Source: Candidatus Gastranaerophilales bacterium
GTDB taxonomy: Bacteria; Cyanobacteriota; Vampirovibrionia; Gastranaerophilales; Gastranaerophilaceae
Assembly (NCBI GenBank): GCA_017415185.1
Contig: JAFQHZ010000022.1
Coordinates: 1 to 43,307 of the forward strand
Direction: 5' to 3'
Length of the DNA: 43,307 nt
Program-made: the position numbers and the translations under genes
Shown here: positions 16,290 through 24,825 of the stretch, piece after piece
How the letters are laid out: every line of letters starts with the position of its first letter
Position numbering within the stretch: position 1 is the first letter of the stretch
Notes under the pieces: model-generated
The model's input: only the letters and a program-made list of their open reading frames with translations
Told to the model about the DNA's origin: nothing
The model's database searches: none

Positions 16290-17027
16290 TTATTCCTTTT
16301 CTTCTTTTTCTTTTTGTGTAATTAAATATTTCGGCGCAATTTGTTTTTTTAATTCAATCAATGATTGTTGAACTTCATTTGAATAATTAACGCCAATTGC
16401 TTCGTTAATTTCTTTGTCGATATCTGTTTCAATGAGATTCATTTCATCGTATGCTTGAGCCATTGCTTCTTCTTTGTCTACTTTTTCTTTCATTGATTGC
16501 AATAGCGCTTGTGCATTGTTATTGCTCATTGAAATTAATTGTTTAGACATTTTTTTGGAAGTTATTGCAACCTTGTGGCGAGCTTTAAGAGTTTTTATTT
16601 CACTTTCCCAAGAAATAATCTGTTCTTTTATTGTTGCAATTTTGCTTTCTAATTTTTCAGCCATTGCATCGTAATTTTTTGCATCAAGGGTGAATTTTTT
16701 AATGTTTTCTATTGCGTTTTGTTTTTTCTTTAATGCTTCTGATGCTAGTCTGTCTGCGTTTGCTTGTTCAAGTTCGCCTGCTTGAGCTTTTTGCAGAATT
16801 GTAAGAGCCTTTTTTTCATATTCTTTTGCGATTTGCGTTTGTTCTGCGATTTTGTTTTTTGTTTCAATTGATAATGATTTTATTTCGGCAAGATTGTTCA
16901 TGCTTGAATCGAAATCTTTTTTTAAATCTCTCATTGCTTGTTCTGCCATTAAAATTGGATCTTGAATTTTATTTACAAATGCATGTAAAAATGATTGCAC
17001 AACTTTAAAAAATCTTTGAATTAACAT
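16290..17027 (-). CDS. pspA: PspA/IM30 (Vipp1) family protein
   Basis: 245 residues, nearly all helical. The N-terminus (MLIQRFFKVVQSFLHAFVNKIQDPILMAEQAMRD) has an amphipathic membrane-binding helix followed by the conserved D-P-x-x-x-x-x-Q segment. The rest is a long coiled coil of the ESCRT-III-like family. PspA/IM30 proteins bind damaged or stressed membranes and form rods or rings. It is the first gene of a six-gene minus-strand operon. AAAGGG lies upstream, and a promoter is at 17064-17093. No PspF-type regulator is nearby, so control is probably not the enterobacterial sigma-54 system. Confidence 0.92.
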   Translation of the reverse strand: MLIQRFFKVVQSFLHAFVNKIQDPILMAEQAMRDLKKDFDSSMNNLAEIKSLSIETKNKIAEQTQIAKEYEKKALTILQKAQAGELEQANADRLASEALKKKQNAIENIKKFTLDAKNYDAMAEKLESKIATIKEQIISWESEIKTLKARHKVAITSKKMSKQLISMSNNNAQALLQSMKEKVDKEEAMAQAYDEMNLIETDIDKEINEAIGVNYSNEVQQSLIELKKQIAPKYLITQKEKEEKE

Positions 17028-17063
17028 AATAAAACCCTTTGTAATACTAATTCTTTCTTTTTG

Positions 17064-17093
17064 ATTATATCATTATTTGATAAAGTGTGTAAA
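17064..17093 (-). promoter_or_regulatory. Promoter of the pspA operon
   Basis: Minus strand TTTACA (17088-17093), 18 bases, TATAAT (17064-17069). It lies back to back with the plus-strand promoter at 17107-17134, only 13 bases away, so the two units may be co-regulated. Confidence 0.65.
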
Positions 17094-17106
17094 ATTTGCC
17101 ATTTTA

Positions 17107-17134
17107 TTGCAATATAAATTAAAAAATATATAAT
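17107..17134 (+). promoter_or_regulatory. Promoter of a leaderless gene
   Basis: TTGCAA (17107-17112), 16 bases, TATAAT (17129-17134). The ATG is only six bases after the -10 box, so the transcript should begin at or next to the start codon. Confidence 0.7.
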
Positions 17135-17140
17135 ATTTTC

Positions 17141-18001
17141 ATGACTATAATTCCTTTTGAACTTGCTTTATATGAACCAGACGAAAATCTTGTTGAATTG
17201 ATGGAAAAGAACGATATTCCTGAAAATATTTTAGAAGAATACGATTCGGATTTTCATTCTATTTCTGTTGTTGAAAATAAAATTGGTCGATTTTTAAAAT
17301 ATAAAGATACATATCAAGCAGGTTATATTAATTCAAACAATTACAATGGAAATTTGCCATATATTAATTATTTCTTAATCCCTGTTTTAATGAATCCAAA
17401 AATTGAAAATGCTTTGCTTGTTGGTTTTGGTTCTGGAATTTTAGTTAATCAATTAGAAAAACTTTTGCCTTTAAAAAGTTTTGATATTGTCGATATTGAA
17501 GAAAATATTTTTTCAATTGCAAGTGATTATTTCAATTTTAAAAAATCAAAAAAACAAAACTTTGTTCTTCAAGATGCTTTGATTTATTTGAAAACTACAA
17601 AAAAGAAATATGACCTGATAATTGTTGATGTTGCTTGCGATGATGGAATTGATGAAAGATTTTGTGAACAAGAATATCTTTCTTTGATTAAAAAATGTCT
17701 CAAAAAAGACGGGGTTTTTGTTTCAAATATGCCATCAAGCAGAGATATTTTTAATCCAAAAAATAAATTTGCTTTTGAATTAATTGAGCTTTATAAAAAT
17801 AATTTTTCTTTTGTTGACATTTATAATGGTGAAACTTCAAATAAAATTTTTTATAAGACATTTTTTAATCTCGACGAAGTTGTTTATGATGTTACAAATA
17901 TGATATTAATTTCGTCGGATAAAAAATATGAAATAAAAAACAATGGTCAATTGGATGAAATTGTTGATATTAATCCTTATTTAAAAGATTTAGGCAATTA
18001 A
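17141..18001 (+). CDS. Spermidine synthase-like (aminopropyl/methyltransferase fold) protein
   Basis: 286 residues. A SAM-binding Rossmann domain is visible: LLVGFGSGILVNQLE (about 92-106), acidic FDIVDIEEN (about 115-123), a QDAL loop, and DLIIVDVACDDG (about 164-175). Upstream, DTYQAGYINSNNYN lies where spermidine synthases bind substrate. The glycine loop is GFGSG instead of GGGDG, so the catalytic Asp pattern differs and the activity may be methyl rather than aminopropyl transfer. It is divergent from the pspA operon, which holds a membrane SpeE-like enzyme, suggesting a functional link. No ribosome-binding site is seen; it is probably leaderless. Confidence 0.75.
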   Translation: MTIIPFELALYEPDENLVELMEKNDIPENILEEYDSDFHSISVVENKIGRFLKYKDTYQAGYINSNNYNGNLPYINYFLIPVLMNPKIENALLVGFGSGILVNQLEKLLPLKSFDIVDIEENIFSIASDYFNFKKSKKQNFVLQDALIYLKTTKKKYDLIIVDVACDDGIDERFCEQEYLSLIKKCLKKDGVFVSNMPSSRDIFNPKNKFAFELIELYKNNFSFVDIYNGETSNKIFYKTFFNLDEVVYDVTNMILISSDKKYEIKNNGQLDEIVDINPYLKDLGN

Positions 18002-18031
18002 TTTTGTGTTTTGGTTTTATTTTCGTATCTT

Positions 18032-20884
18032 ATGAAAATAAACGAACTTAAAAATATAATAAATTTTGCTTCTTGCGCCAAAGAAAAAGAAGAAAAAAAG
18101 CCTCAAGACAACAAACAAATTGAGCAATTTTCTTGTGAATATGCTTCTGCAACAAAGGCAATGGCAACAGCGCAAATTTCCTTTAAAGAAGAAAAAACTT
18201 TTGAACAAAAACAGGAAGAATTAATCGAGCAACTAGCAAGCAAAGATGTTTTTGATTCAAAAGAAGATGTTGAAATATTTGTTCGACATTATGTTAGCGA
18301 AGATAATTATCATATTGCTTCAAGAATTTTTGACGAAAAAAGAATTCCTCCAAGAACAGCTAGGGCAATTGTTAAAAGAACATATTGCGATAATGCAATT
18401 TTGTCTGAAGCAATGGTTTTTGATAAAAATTTTCCTGCCGAAAATATAGAAGATATCTTGCTTTCAAGTTTTAATGGCAATATTTTATCTGCTTTGGCTG
18501 CAATAAAAAATAAAAATATTGTAAAAGAAGACGTATCGGGTTATTTAAGAAAAATCAATTTCATAATTGACCCTGCTGCAAGTCATATTTTGGGTGATGA
18601 AAATTTGGCTGGTTTTGCTCTTGATAACGCTCTTGCAGGATTAAATCCAATTAATGCGGTTTTAATCGAAGAAATCTATTCTCTTTTTGAAAAGCCAAAC
18701 CCTTCTTGCGTAACTCTGTTGAGCAGCAAAACTTCGCAAGACGAAGTTAATTTTCTTTTGAGAATTTTAAGAATGATTAAAGAAGAAGGTTCTTTTGATT
18801 CCGAATCTGTTTCAAGTGCAATTTATACTTTGAGAGAATACAACGAAAAAGAATTTGTTGAAATGTTTAACGAGCTTACTTTGGATAAAAAAATTCCAAG
18901 AATAAAGATTGCTCAAGTTTTATCAACACAAAAGAAAGATAATCATCAAGGCAGAAAATCGCTTTTTAGAATTTTAAGAAATGATTTGCAAATTTCAAAA
19001 AGTGATTTAATGGATATTCTTCAAGTAACAACTAATAAAAATGCTGAATTTAAAGCTTTGTTTTATCAAGAATTAAAAGAAGTGCTTGATTTTCCAAAAG
19101 AATATTTGTCTTTAGCGATAAGATTAGCAAAACCATTATCTTATGGAGAGAATGCAATTTCAAATGTGCCCGATAATTTTGTTGAAGGGGCTAAAATATT
19201 CAAAGAAATACACAAAAATCTTTTGAAAAACCCTGAATTATATATTAATGGCGAAAATCAAGATGTTGAAAAATCAATTAAAGAAATTAACGATTTTGTT
19301 GAAACGCATTTCTTAAAGCTTTGTGCGTTTTCTACAATTTTTGATAAAGACGGCATGGAACTATTATTCAGAACAAGGCTTGAAAATGTTGAAGAATATA
19401 TGGATAAATATTCAACCTTGCAAAGCGAGCCTTTGTGTTTAAATAAAATTTTTTCTTTAAATAATAAAGAAGGTAAAACCCTTAATTCAAAAGAAAAAAT
19501 TGAATTGTTTGATTTATTATATGCAATGTCGTCAATTAATATGCCTTTCGATTCTGTTAAAAATATGGAAAAAGAAGGAAAAATCGACATTGAAGCTTTG
19601 CAAAAAGAGTTATTTTTTGAAATTTTAAAAGATTCAGGATTATCTCAACAAGAACTTGATGAAATTGACGAAGCTAAATTAAAAACTTGGAATTTAAAAT
19701 ATATTTCACATCTTGCACAAGAAAGTAGTTCTATGTCTGAAGACGAGGATTATGCTTTAGATAATATTATTTATGCTGCTTGTTGTAAGGAAAACTTTAA
19801 AGAATATATTCAATCAGATAATAAATTTGGTTGGGCTAATGCTTTAACTAGAGAAGCTTTTAAACAAAACGGATTGAATTTTGAAGCGTGGTTTAATCCA
19901 TCAAAGTCTTTAGAAGCCAATTTTTCTTATATTGATTCAAACCAAGAAAGAATGTCACAAGTTATTTCTCAAATTGAAGAAGATATTGAAACTTTAAGAA
20001 AAACTCCTGCCTGCGGATTCATTGATAAGCATTATCCGGATTGTTTATCAAATGGTAAATTTAAAATTAACGAAAAATATTGCAAAAACAAAGAAACACT
20101 AGAAACGTTTGCAAGAAATTTATATGTGCTTTTGGATAAAAATATTTTCGCAAGAGCTCAAAAAAATATTGAAAATCCGGACAAAAAGAAAAATGCGCAA
20201 TTAACTTTAACAATTAAAAACCATTTAGAACAAAGACTGAATGATATTTCTCAATGCGAAATGAAGAAAAAAGAAAAGCCTGTTGATTTGACAATTAAAA
20301 TGTGGGACAGAATCCCTCAAAAAGATTTATTTCAAGGCAATTATTCAACTTGTTGCATTGGTTTAGGACAGGTAAATGGTTCTGCTATGCCTCATTATTT
20401 AACAAATGCGATGTTTAATATGATTGAGCTTGTTGATAATTATACTGGTCAAACAATTGGCAATGCTCTTTGTTATTTTATTACTAATGAATACGACGAG
20501 CCTGTTTTTGTAATTGATAACATAGAAATTGCAAATGCACACAAGATGTCTAACCTTGCCAGCAGTAAATTATTAAATGAAATTATTGGTTATTGTATTA
20601 ATCTTTTAAAAACCATATCTGGGCAAAATATCCAAATTTTGATGGGCACAAGCTACAATGATGTTTATGATGAAGAAGAATCTTCAATTCAATTGGAAAA
20701 AGCGCAAATAATTGGCGAAATGGAATGTGATTCAATTTATCTTGATGTTTTTGGCGGATGGGAAGAGGGAAAATTTGATTATCAAGAAAACGCTGAAAAC
20801 AAAAAAATGGAATTAATTTATCTTGCTGATTCATATCAGGATGAATATTTTTTCGATGAAGAAAATTTAGACGATTGCTATTAA
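18032..20884 (+). CDS. 950-residue effector-like protein with novel C-terminal domain
   Basis: The start is placed at the ATG (18032) giving M-K-I-N-E-L, matching the neighbours at 4741 and 6976; the frame is open to a TTG at 18011. INFAS (10-14) and ISFKE (49-53) echo the shared N-terminal motif. The middle (about 60-740) is helical with repeat-like acidic segments and no recognised domain. The C-terminal 198 residues look like a separate globular domain: MWDRIPQKDLFQGNYSTCCI (Cys774-Cys775), a helix with MPHYLTNAMFN, strands FNMIELVD and GNALCYF, then VFVIDNIEI. The strand-turn pattern is compatible with an acyltransferase-like fold but I cannot name it. No signal peptide. There is no clear ribosome-binding site. 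Confidence 0.65.
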   Translation: MKINELKNIINFASCAKEKEEKKPQDNKQIEQFSCEYASATKAMATAQISFKEEKTFEQKQEELIEQLASKDVFDSKEDVEIFVRHYVSEDNYHIASRIFDEKRIPPRTARAIVKRTYCDNAILSEAMVFDKNFPAENIEDILLSSFNGNILSALAAIKNKNIVKEDVSGYLRKINFIIDPAASHILGDENLAGFALDNALAGLNPINAVLIEEIYSLFEKPNPSCVTLLSSKTSQDEVNFLLRILRMIKEEGSFDSESVSSAIYTLREYNEKEFVEMFNELTLDKKIPRIKIAQVLSTQKKDNHQGRKSLFRILRNDLQISKSDLMDILQVTTNKNAEFKALFYQELKEVLDFPKEYLSLAIRLAKPLSYGENAISNVPDNFVEGAKIFKEIHKNLLKNPELYINGENQDVEKSIKEINDFVETHFLKLCAFSTIFDKDGMELLFRTRLENVEEYMDKYSTLQSEPLCLNKIFSLNNKEGKTLNSKEKIELFDLLYAMSSINMPFDSVKNMEKEGKIDIEALQKELFFEILKDSGLSQQELDEIDEAKLKTWNLKYISHLAQESSSMSEDEDYALDNIIYAACCKENFKEYIQSDNKFGWANALTREAFKQNGLNFEAWFNPSKSLEANFSYIDSNQERMSQVISQIEEDIETLRKTPACGFIDKHYPDCLSNGKFKINEKYCKNKETLETFARNLYVLLDKNIFARAQKNIENPDKKKNAQLTLTIKNHLEQRLNDISQCEMKKKEKPVDLTIKMWDRIPQKDLFQGNYSTCCIGLGQVNGSAMPHYLTNAMFNMIELVDNYTGQTIGNALCYFITNEYDEPVFVIDNIEIANAHKMSNLASSKLLNEIIGYCINLLKTISGQNIQILMGTSYNDVYDEEESSIQLEKAQIIGEMECDSIYLDVFGGWEEGKFDYQENAENKKMELIYLADSYQDEYFFDEENLDDCY

Positions 20885-20917
20885 AAAAATATTCTCTCCT
20901 TCCATGTTTTTTATTCG

Positions 20918-20926
20918 TGTTAGAAT
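20918..20926 (+). promoter_or_regulatory. Extended -10 promoter of the ROK kinase gene
   Basis: TGTTAGAAT (TG-n-TAGAAT) about 30 bases before the GGAGG ribosome-binding site; the -35 region is weak. Confidence 0.45.
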
Positions 20927-20957
20927 GAAATTACATCTATAAATCAAAGGAGGAAGA

Positions 20958-21911
20958 ATGAAAAAGTATAGAATTGGGGTAGATATTGGCGGAACTAATG
21001 TTAAAATTGCATTAGTAGATTTTGATGGAAAAATTATTTATTCAAACACAGTTCCAACTCGTGCCGAAATGGGTTATGAAGCTGGTGTTAATAATATAAA
21101 ACAAGCTATTAAAGAATTAATGTCTGAAACTGGCGAAAGCGCAAAAACAATTGAGGCAATTGGTTTTGGCTTGCCTGGGCAAATTGATTACAAAGAAGGA
21201 ATAGTTAAAAATCTTCCAAATATTCCTGGTTGGGTTAATATTCCATTGGCAAAAATTATTGAAGACGAATTTTCTATTCCAACAAGATTAGATAACGATG
21301 TTCGTTGTGCTGCATTGGGTGAATTAAATTTTGGTGCTGGTAAAGGTTGCGAAAATTTAATTTGCATTACAGTAGGAACAGGCATAGGCTCTGGAATCGT
21401 TTTAAATGGAAAATTAGTTCGTGGCGCAACAAATGCTGCAGGCGAAATTGGTCATATTAAAATGGATATGACAGGTGGACCTTTGTGTGGTTGTGGAGAT
21501 TATGGTTGTTTTGAAGCTTATGCTTCTGGACCTGCAATTGTTACAATGGCAAAAGAATACATTAGTGGTGGAAAATCTGCAAAATATAAAGAAATGGCAA
21601 CTGATGGAATAATCACTCCTTATATTGTTGCGCAAGCTGCACTTCAAGGAGACGCTGTTTCAATTCAAATCTTTAAACAAATGGGTAAAATAATCGGTAC
21701 TGGACTTGCTTCTGTTGTTAATCTTTTAAATCCAGAAAAGATTATTATCGGCGGCGGTGTAGCAGATGCTGGTTCAATTTTGCTTGATCCAATTAAAGCA
21801 ACACTTTTAGATAGAGCTATGCCAATTCAAGGCAATGCTGTTCAAGTTGTTCCTGCGCAATTAGCAAATACAGCAGGAGTAATTGGTGCAAGCTTACTTA
21901 TAAATAGCTAA
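20958..21911 (+). CDS. ROK-family sugar kinase, probable glucokinase
   Basis: 317 residues, usual length for the family. ATP-binding GVDIGGTNVKIALVD (7-21), catalytic Asp in LDNDVRCAALGE (Asp114), phosphate loop TVGTGIGSG (138-146), EIGH (163-166), and the ROK zinc site GPLCGCGDYGCFEAYAS (Cys177, Cys179, Cys184). It should phosphorylate glucose or a related hexose with ATP. A strong AAAGGAGGA site precedes the ATG. The next gene, holA, begins ten bases after its stop, so they are probably co-transcribed. No DNA-binding domain is present, so this is a kinase rather than a ROK repressor. Confidence 0.93.
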   Translation: MKKYRIGVDIGGTNVKIALVDFDGKIIYSNTVPTRAEMGYEAGVNNIKQAIKELMSETGESAKTIEAIGFGLPGQIDYKEGIVKNLPNIPGWVNIPLAKIIEDEFSIPTRLDNDVRCAALGELNFGAGKGCENLICITVGTGIGSGIVLNGKLVRGATNAAGEIGHIKMDMTGGPLCGCGDYGCFEAYASGPAIVTMAKEYISGGKSAKYKEMATDGIITPYIVAQAALQGDAVSIQIFKQMGKIIGTGLASVVNLLNPEKIIIGGGVADAGSILLDPIKATLLDRAMPIQGNAVQVVPAQLANTAGVIGASLLINS

Positions 21912-21921
21912 GGAAAATATA

Positions 21922-22908
21922 TTGCCAATACATTTTTTATGGGGCGACGAAGATTATTTAATCGAGAAAGCCACAAATAAAATCAAAAAAGAAATATTAG
22001 GAAGTGATGTCAACGAACTCAATTACAGAGCCGTTGACAATCCTTCTTTTTCTTTGTTTTCTGAATTAATCAGAACAAATGCTATGATGTTTGGCGATAT
22101 TGTTATTCAAATAAAATGTCAAAAATATTTTTTAGAATCAAAATCCAAAGAAAAGCTTGATGATAAACAAGTTGCTGAATTGATTAATGGTTTAAATAAT
22201 ATTTCAGACAGAGTTCATTTAATTTTAATATGTGAAACTCCAAGGGGTGAAAAAAAGAAGCCCGATTCAAGAAAAAAATTATATAAAGAAATTCTTAAAT
22301 TAACAAAACCGGAAGAATTCCCTTCTTATCGAAGCTATGAAGAATATAAATTAATTCCTATTATTAAAAAAATGGCAAATGAAATTGAGCTTAAAATAAA
22401 CGATAGCGAAGCTTCTTTGCTGATTCAAACGGTTGGTTCCTCCCTGAGGGATATTTCTGTTCAACTGGAAAAATTAAAATTATATGCTCATCCTCAAAAT
22501 CTCGTTACAGCGCAAATGGTTAAAGATGTTGTTAGTTCTAATACTGACATTTTTAATTTGGTTGATTTGATTTTGGCAAAAGATTGGGCAAAAACGATGA
22601 ATTTAATAAACGAAATTCTCCAAAAGGAACATTTTTTGCCTTCTTTGGCATTTTTGCAAACTTCAATTACAAATATGCTTAAAATAAAGCTTTATGCTGG
22701 CAGTATGTCTACTTTTGATTTGGCGATTAAATTAAACCAAAATGAATTTGTTCTAAAGAAAAATATTGAAAAATTGGCAAATGTTCAACTCCAAGATTTG
22801 GTTAATTTGAAAATTAATTTGGCAAATGCAGAATATTCGCTAAAATCTGGCGCAATAAAAGACCCGATGACAGCTTATGAATTAGCTTTTTTTGGAGGAA
22901 ATATATGA
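21922..22908 (+). CDS. holA: DNA polymerase III delta subunit
   Basis: 328 residues from a TTG start with AAGGAAA upstream. The N-terminus PIHFLWGDEDYLIEKATNKI is the characteristic HolA opening (degenerate nucleotide-binding domain). The middle has the helical domain with LLIQTVGSSLRDISVQLEKL, and the C-terminal helical collar ends YELAFFGGNI. Delta opens the sliding clamp as part of the clamp loader. It overlaps holB by four bases (ATGA), so the two clamp-loader subunits are made together, an arrangement that is less common than separate loci. Confidence 0.92.
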   Translation: MPIHFLWGDEDYLIEKATNKIKKEILGSDVNELNYRAVDNPSFSLFSELIRTNAMMFGDIVIQIKCQKYFLESKSKEKLDDKQVAELINGLNNISDRVHLILICETPRGEKKKPDSRKKLYKEILKLTKPEEFPSYRSYEEYKLIPIIKKMANEIELKINDSEASLLIQTVGSSLRDISVQLEKLKLYAHPQNLVTAQMVKDVVSSNTDIFNLVDLILAKDWAKTMNLINEILQKEHFLPSLAFLQTSITNMLKIKLYAGSMSTFDLAIKLNQNEFVLKKNIEKLANVQLQDLVNLKINLANAEYSLKSGAIKDPMTAYELAFFGGNI

Positions 22909-23840
22909 TAAATCCATTGTTTCAAAATAAATTTCCTTTTAGTGCTAATTATTTTTCTGAGCTTTTAAGTTTAGTTTTTGAAAACAAAAGAGAATTTCCT
23001 CAAGCCTTAATTTTTGAAGGTGCAGACACTAAAATGCAATATCTTTTTTCGCTTGAATTGGCAAGAATTTTAAACTGCATTGGAGATAAATCTTCAAATT
23101 GTGATTGCATTAATTGCAAATGGATTAAAACGCATTCACATCCTGCAATTAATAATGTTTCTGAAATTCATTTTAAAGGCGAAGGGGATGAATCAAAAAC
23201 TGTAATTTCGGCAAAACAAGCTCGAGAAATTGAAAAAGCTTTGATGTTGTCGTCTGATTATCATAGGTTTTTTATTTTCTTTTCATCAGGCGAAAAAGAA
23301 TATGATCCTTTTGAATTAATGGATTTTCAAAATTTAAATTATTCAACAGACATCAATTATTCTTTTAATCCTTTGAATTATGGAACTTTTCATCAAACAA
23401 CACCAAATGCTTTGTTGAAATCAATTGAAGAACCGCCAAAAAGAACAACATTTATCTTTTTAACGAAATCAAGAGAAGAAATTTTGCCAACAATTGTTTC
23501 AAGATGTCAGGTTTTTAAACTAAGCGGATTAAGAGAAAAAATCGATTATAGTAATATTGCAACAATGTTTTCTTTATATCCTAATTTTGGTTATAAAGAT
23601 GCTTTTGATATTTCTCAAAATTTTCAAAATTATATTAAAGAAAATAATGAAATATTAGAAAATGTGCTTAATAAAATGCTTGTATATTTAATGGAGTTAT
23701 TAAAGCAAAATCTTTCAATGAATGACAAAATTAAGCGTGATATTGCAATAATAAACGATGCAATAAAACATAAAAAAGCAAATATGAATGACAAAATCAT
23801 TTTGGATACAATGTTTTTGAGAATGGCAAGAGGATATTAA
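22905..23840 (+). CDS. holB: DNA polymerase III delta-prime subunit
   Basis: 311 residues, directly coupled to holA. Features of the clamp-loader stator are present: PQALIFEGADTKMQ where an active ATPase would have a P-loop (no GKT, as usual for delta-prime), zinc-binding cysteines in CIGDKSSNCDCINCKW, NALLKSIEEPPKRTTFIFLT, and the SRC motif in PTIVSRCQVF. A 30-residue insert after FIFFSSGEKE, before the NALLKSIEEP helix, is longer than in typical members. It functions in the cytoplasm within the clamp loader. The next gene begins one base after the stop. Confidence 0.9.
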   Translation: MINPLFQNKFPFSANYFSELLSLVFENKREFPQALIFEGADTKMQYLFSLELARILNCIGDKSSNCDCINCKWIKTHSHPAINNVSEIHFKGEGDESKTVISAKQAREIEKALMLSSDYHRFFIFFSSGEKEYDPFELMDFQNLNYSTDINYSFNPLNYGTFHQTTPNALLKSIEEPPKRTTFIFLTKSREEILPTIVSRCQVFKLSGLREKIDYSNIATMFSLYPNFGYKDAFDISQNFQNYIKENNEILENVLNKMLVYLMELLKQNLSMNDKIKRDIAIINDAIKHKKANMNDKIILDTMFLRMARGY

Positions 23841-23841
23841 C

Positions 23842-24825
23842 ATGGAAAAACCCATTGTTGCGATATCTATTCCAACAGGGATTGGTGCTAATATTGGTGG
23901 ATACGCTGGCGATTTTGGCTATATTGCTCGAGAATTTGCAAAAGATTTCCATGTGATTATTAATCCAAACGCAGTTAATGGCGGAATTTTGAGCGCTATT
24001 AATTACGATATGAGCTATCTTGAAGGATATTTGTTTGATGATTTTTTAAGGGGTAATATTGAAATTACTCCCAAAAAACCTTATGAAACAAACAAAATTG
24101 GAATTATTTTTGATTGTGCAATTCCTCAAAACATCATTAACGTTCATTTAAATACACTTTCTGCGCTAAAAATGGTTCAAGGAATTGAAACAATTGCAAT
24201 TGAATACACAAAAGAACCAGTTGGAGTTGAGCTAGAAATTCAAAATGGAATTTCAGTTGGTAAATTAAAAAATCCAAATGTGCTTTTGGAATCTGCTTCA
24301 AAATTAATCAAACTTGGAGTGCAAGCTATTGCTGTTGTTTGCTTTTTTGGTGAGGATTCTGAGGATGAAAATTATGCTTGTGCAAATGGAATTGATCCTA
24401 TTGGGGGAATTGAAGCTGTAATTTCCCATTTGATTGCTCGTGAATTCAAAATTCCTGTTGCTCATGCTCCAGCTTTTATCGATATTGATATTTCTTCTAA
24501 AATTGAAAATCCAAAAGTTGCATCTGAATTAATAAGTTCAACATATTTGCCTTGCATTATGCAAGGACTTTCAATCGCTCCTTTGATATCTTCAAAAGGA
24601 GAGATTTCTTATAAAGATGTTGAATATTTAATTGTTCCGAATGATGCGCTTGGTTCAAGCGCTGTGTTATCATCAATTGAAAACAATATAAAAATTGCAA
24701 CAGTTAAGAATGAAACCATTCTTAATGTGACGCAAGAAAAAATTGGTTTTAGTGCAGATTTGTGTTTTGAAAGTTATGAACAATGTCTAACTACAATAAA
24801 AAGAAAAATAAAAACGAAGATTTAG
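23842..24825 (+). CDS. DUF3326 family protein
   Basis: 327 residues. Recognised by IPTGIGANIGGYAGD near the N-terminus, VIINPNAVNGG, the central VVCFFGEDSEDENYACANGIDPIGG, and the C-terminal LIVPNDALGSSA. DUF3326 proteins are widespread in cyanobacteria and plastid-bearing lineages; the function is unknown. The glycine-rich loops suggest a nucleotide or cofactor site, but that is inference. It follows holB by one base and overlaps the next gene by 43 bases, so it belongs to a polycistron with the clamp-loader genes. Confidence 0.85.
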   Translation: MEKPIVAISIPTGIGANIGGYAGDFGYIAREFAKDFHVIINPNAVNGGILSAINYDMSYLEGYLFDDFLRGNIEITPKKPYETNKIGIIFDCAIPQNIINVHLNTLSALKMVQGIETIAIEYTKEPVGVELEIQNGISVGKLKNPNVLLESASKLIKLGVQAIAVVCFFGEDSEDENYACANGIDPIGGIEAVISHLIAREFKIPVAHAPAFIDIDISSKIENPKVASELISSTYLPCIMQGLSIAPLISSKGEISYKDVEYLIVPNDALGSSAVLSSIENNIKIATVKNETILNVTQEKIGFSADLCFESYEQCLTTIKRKIKTKI

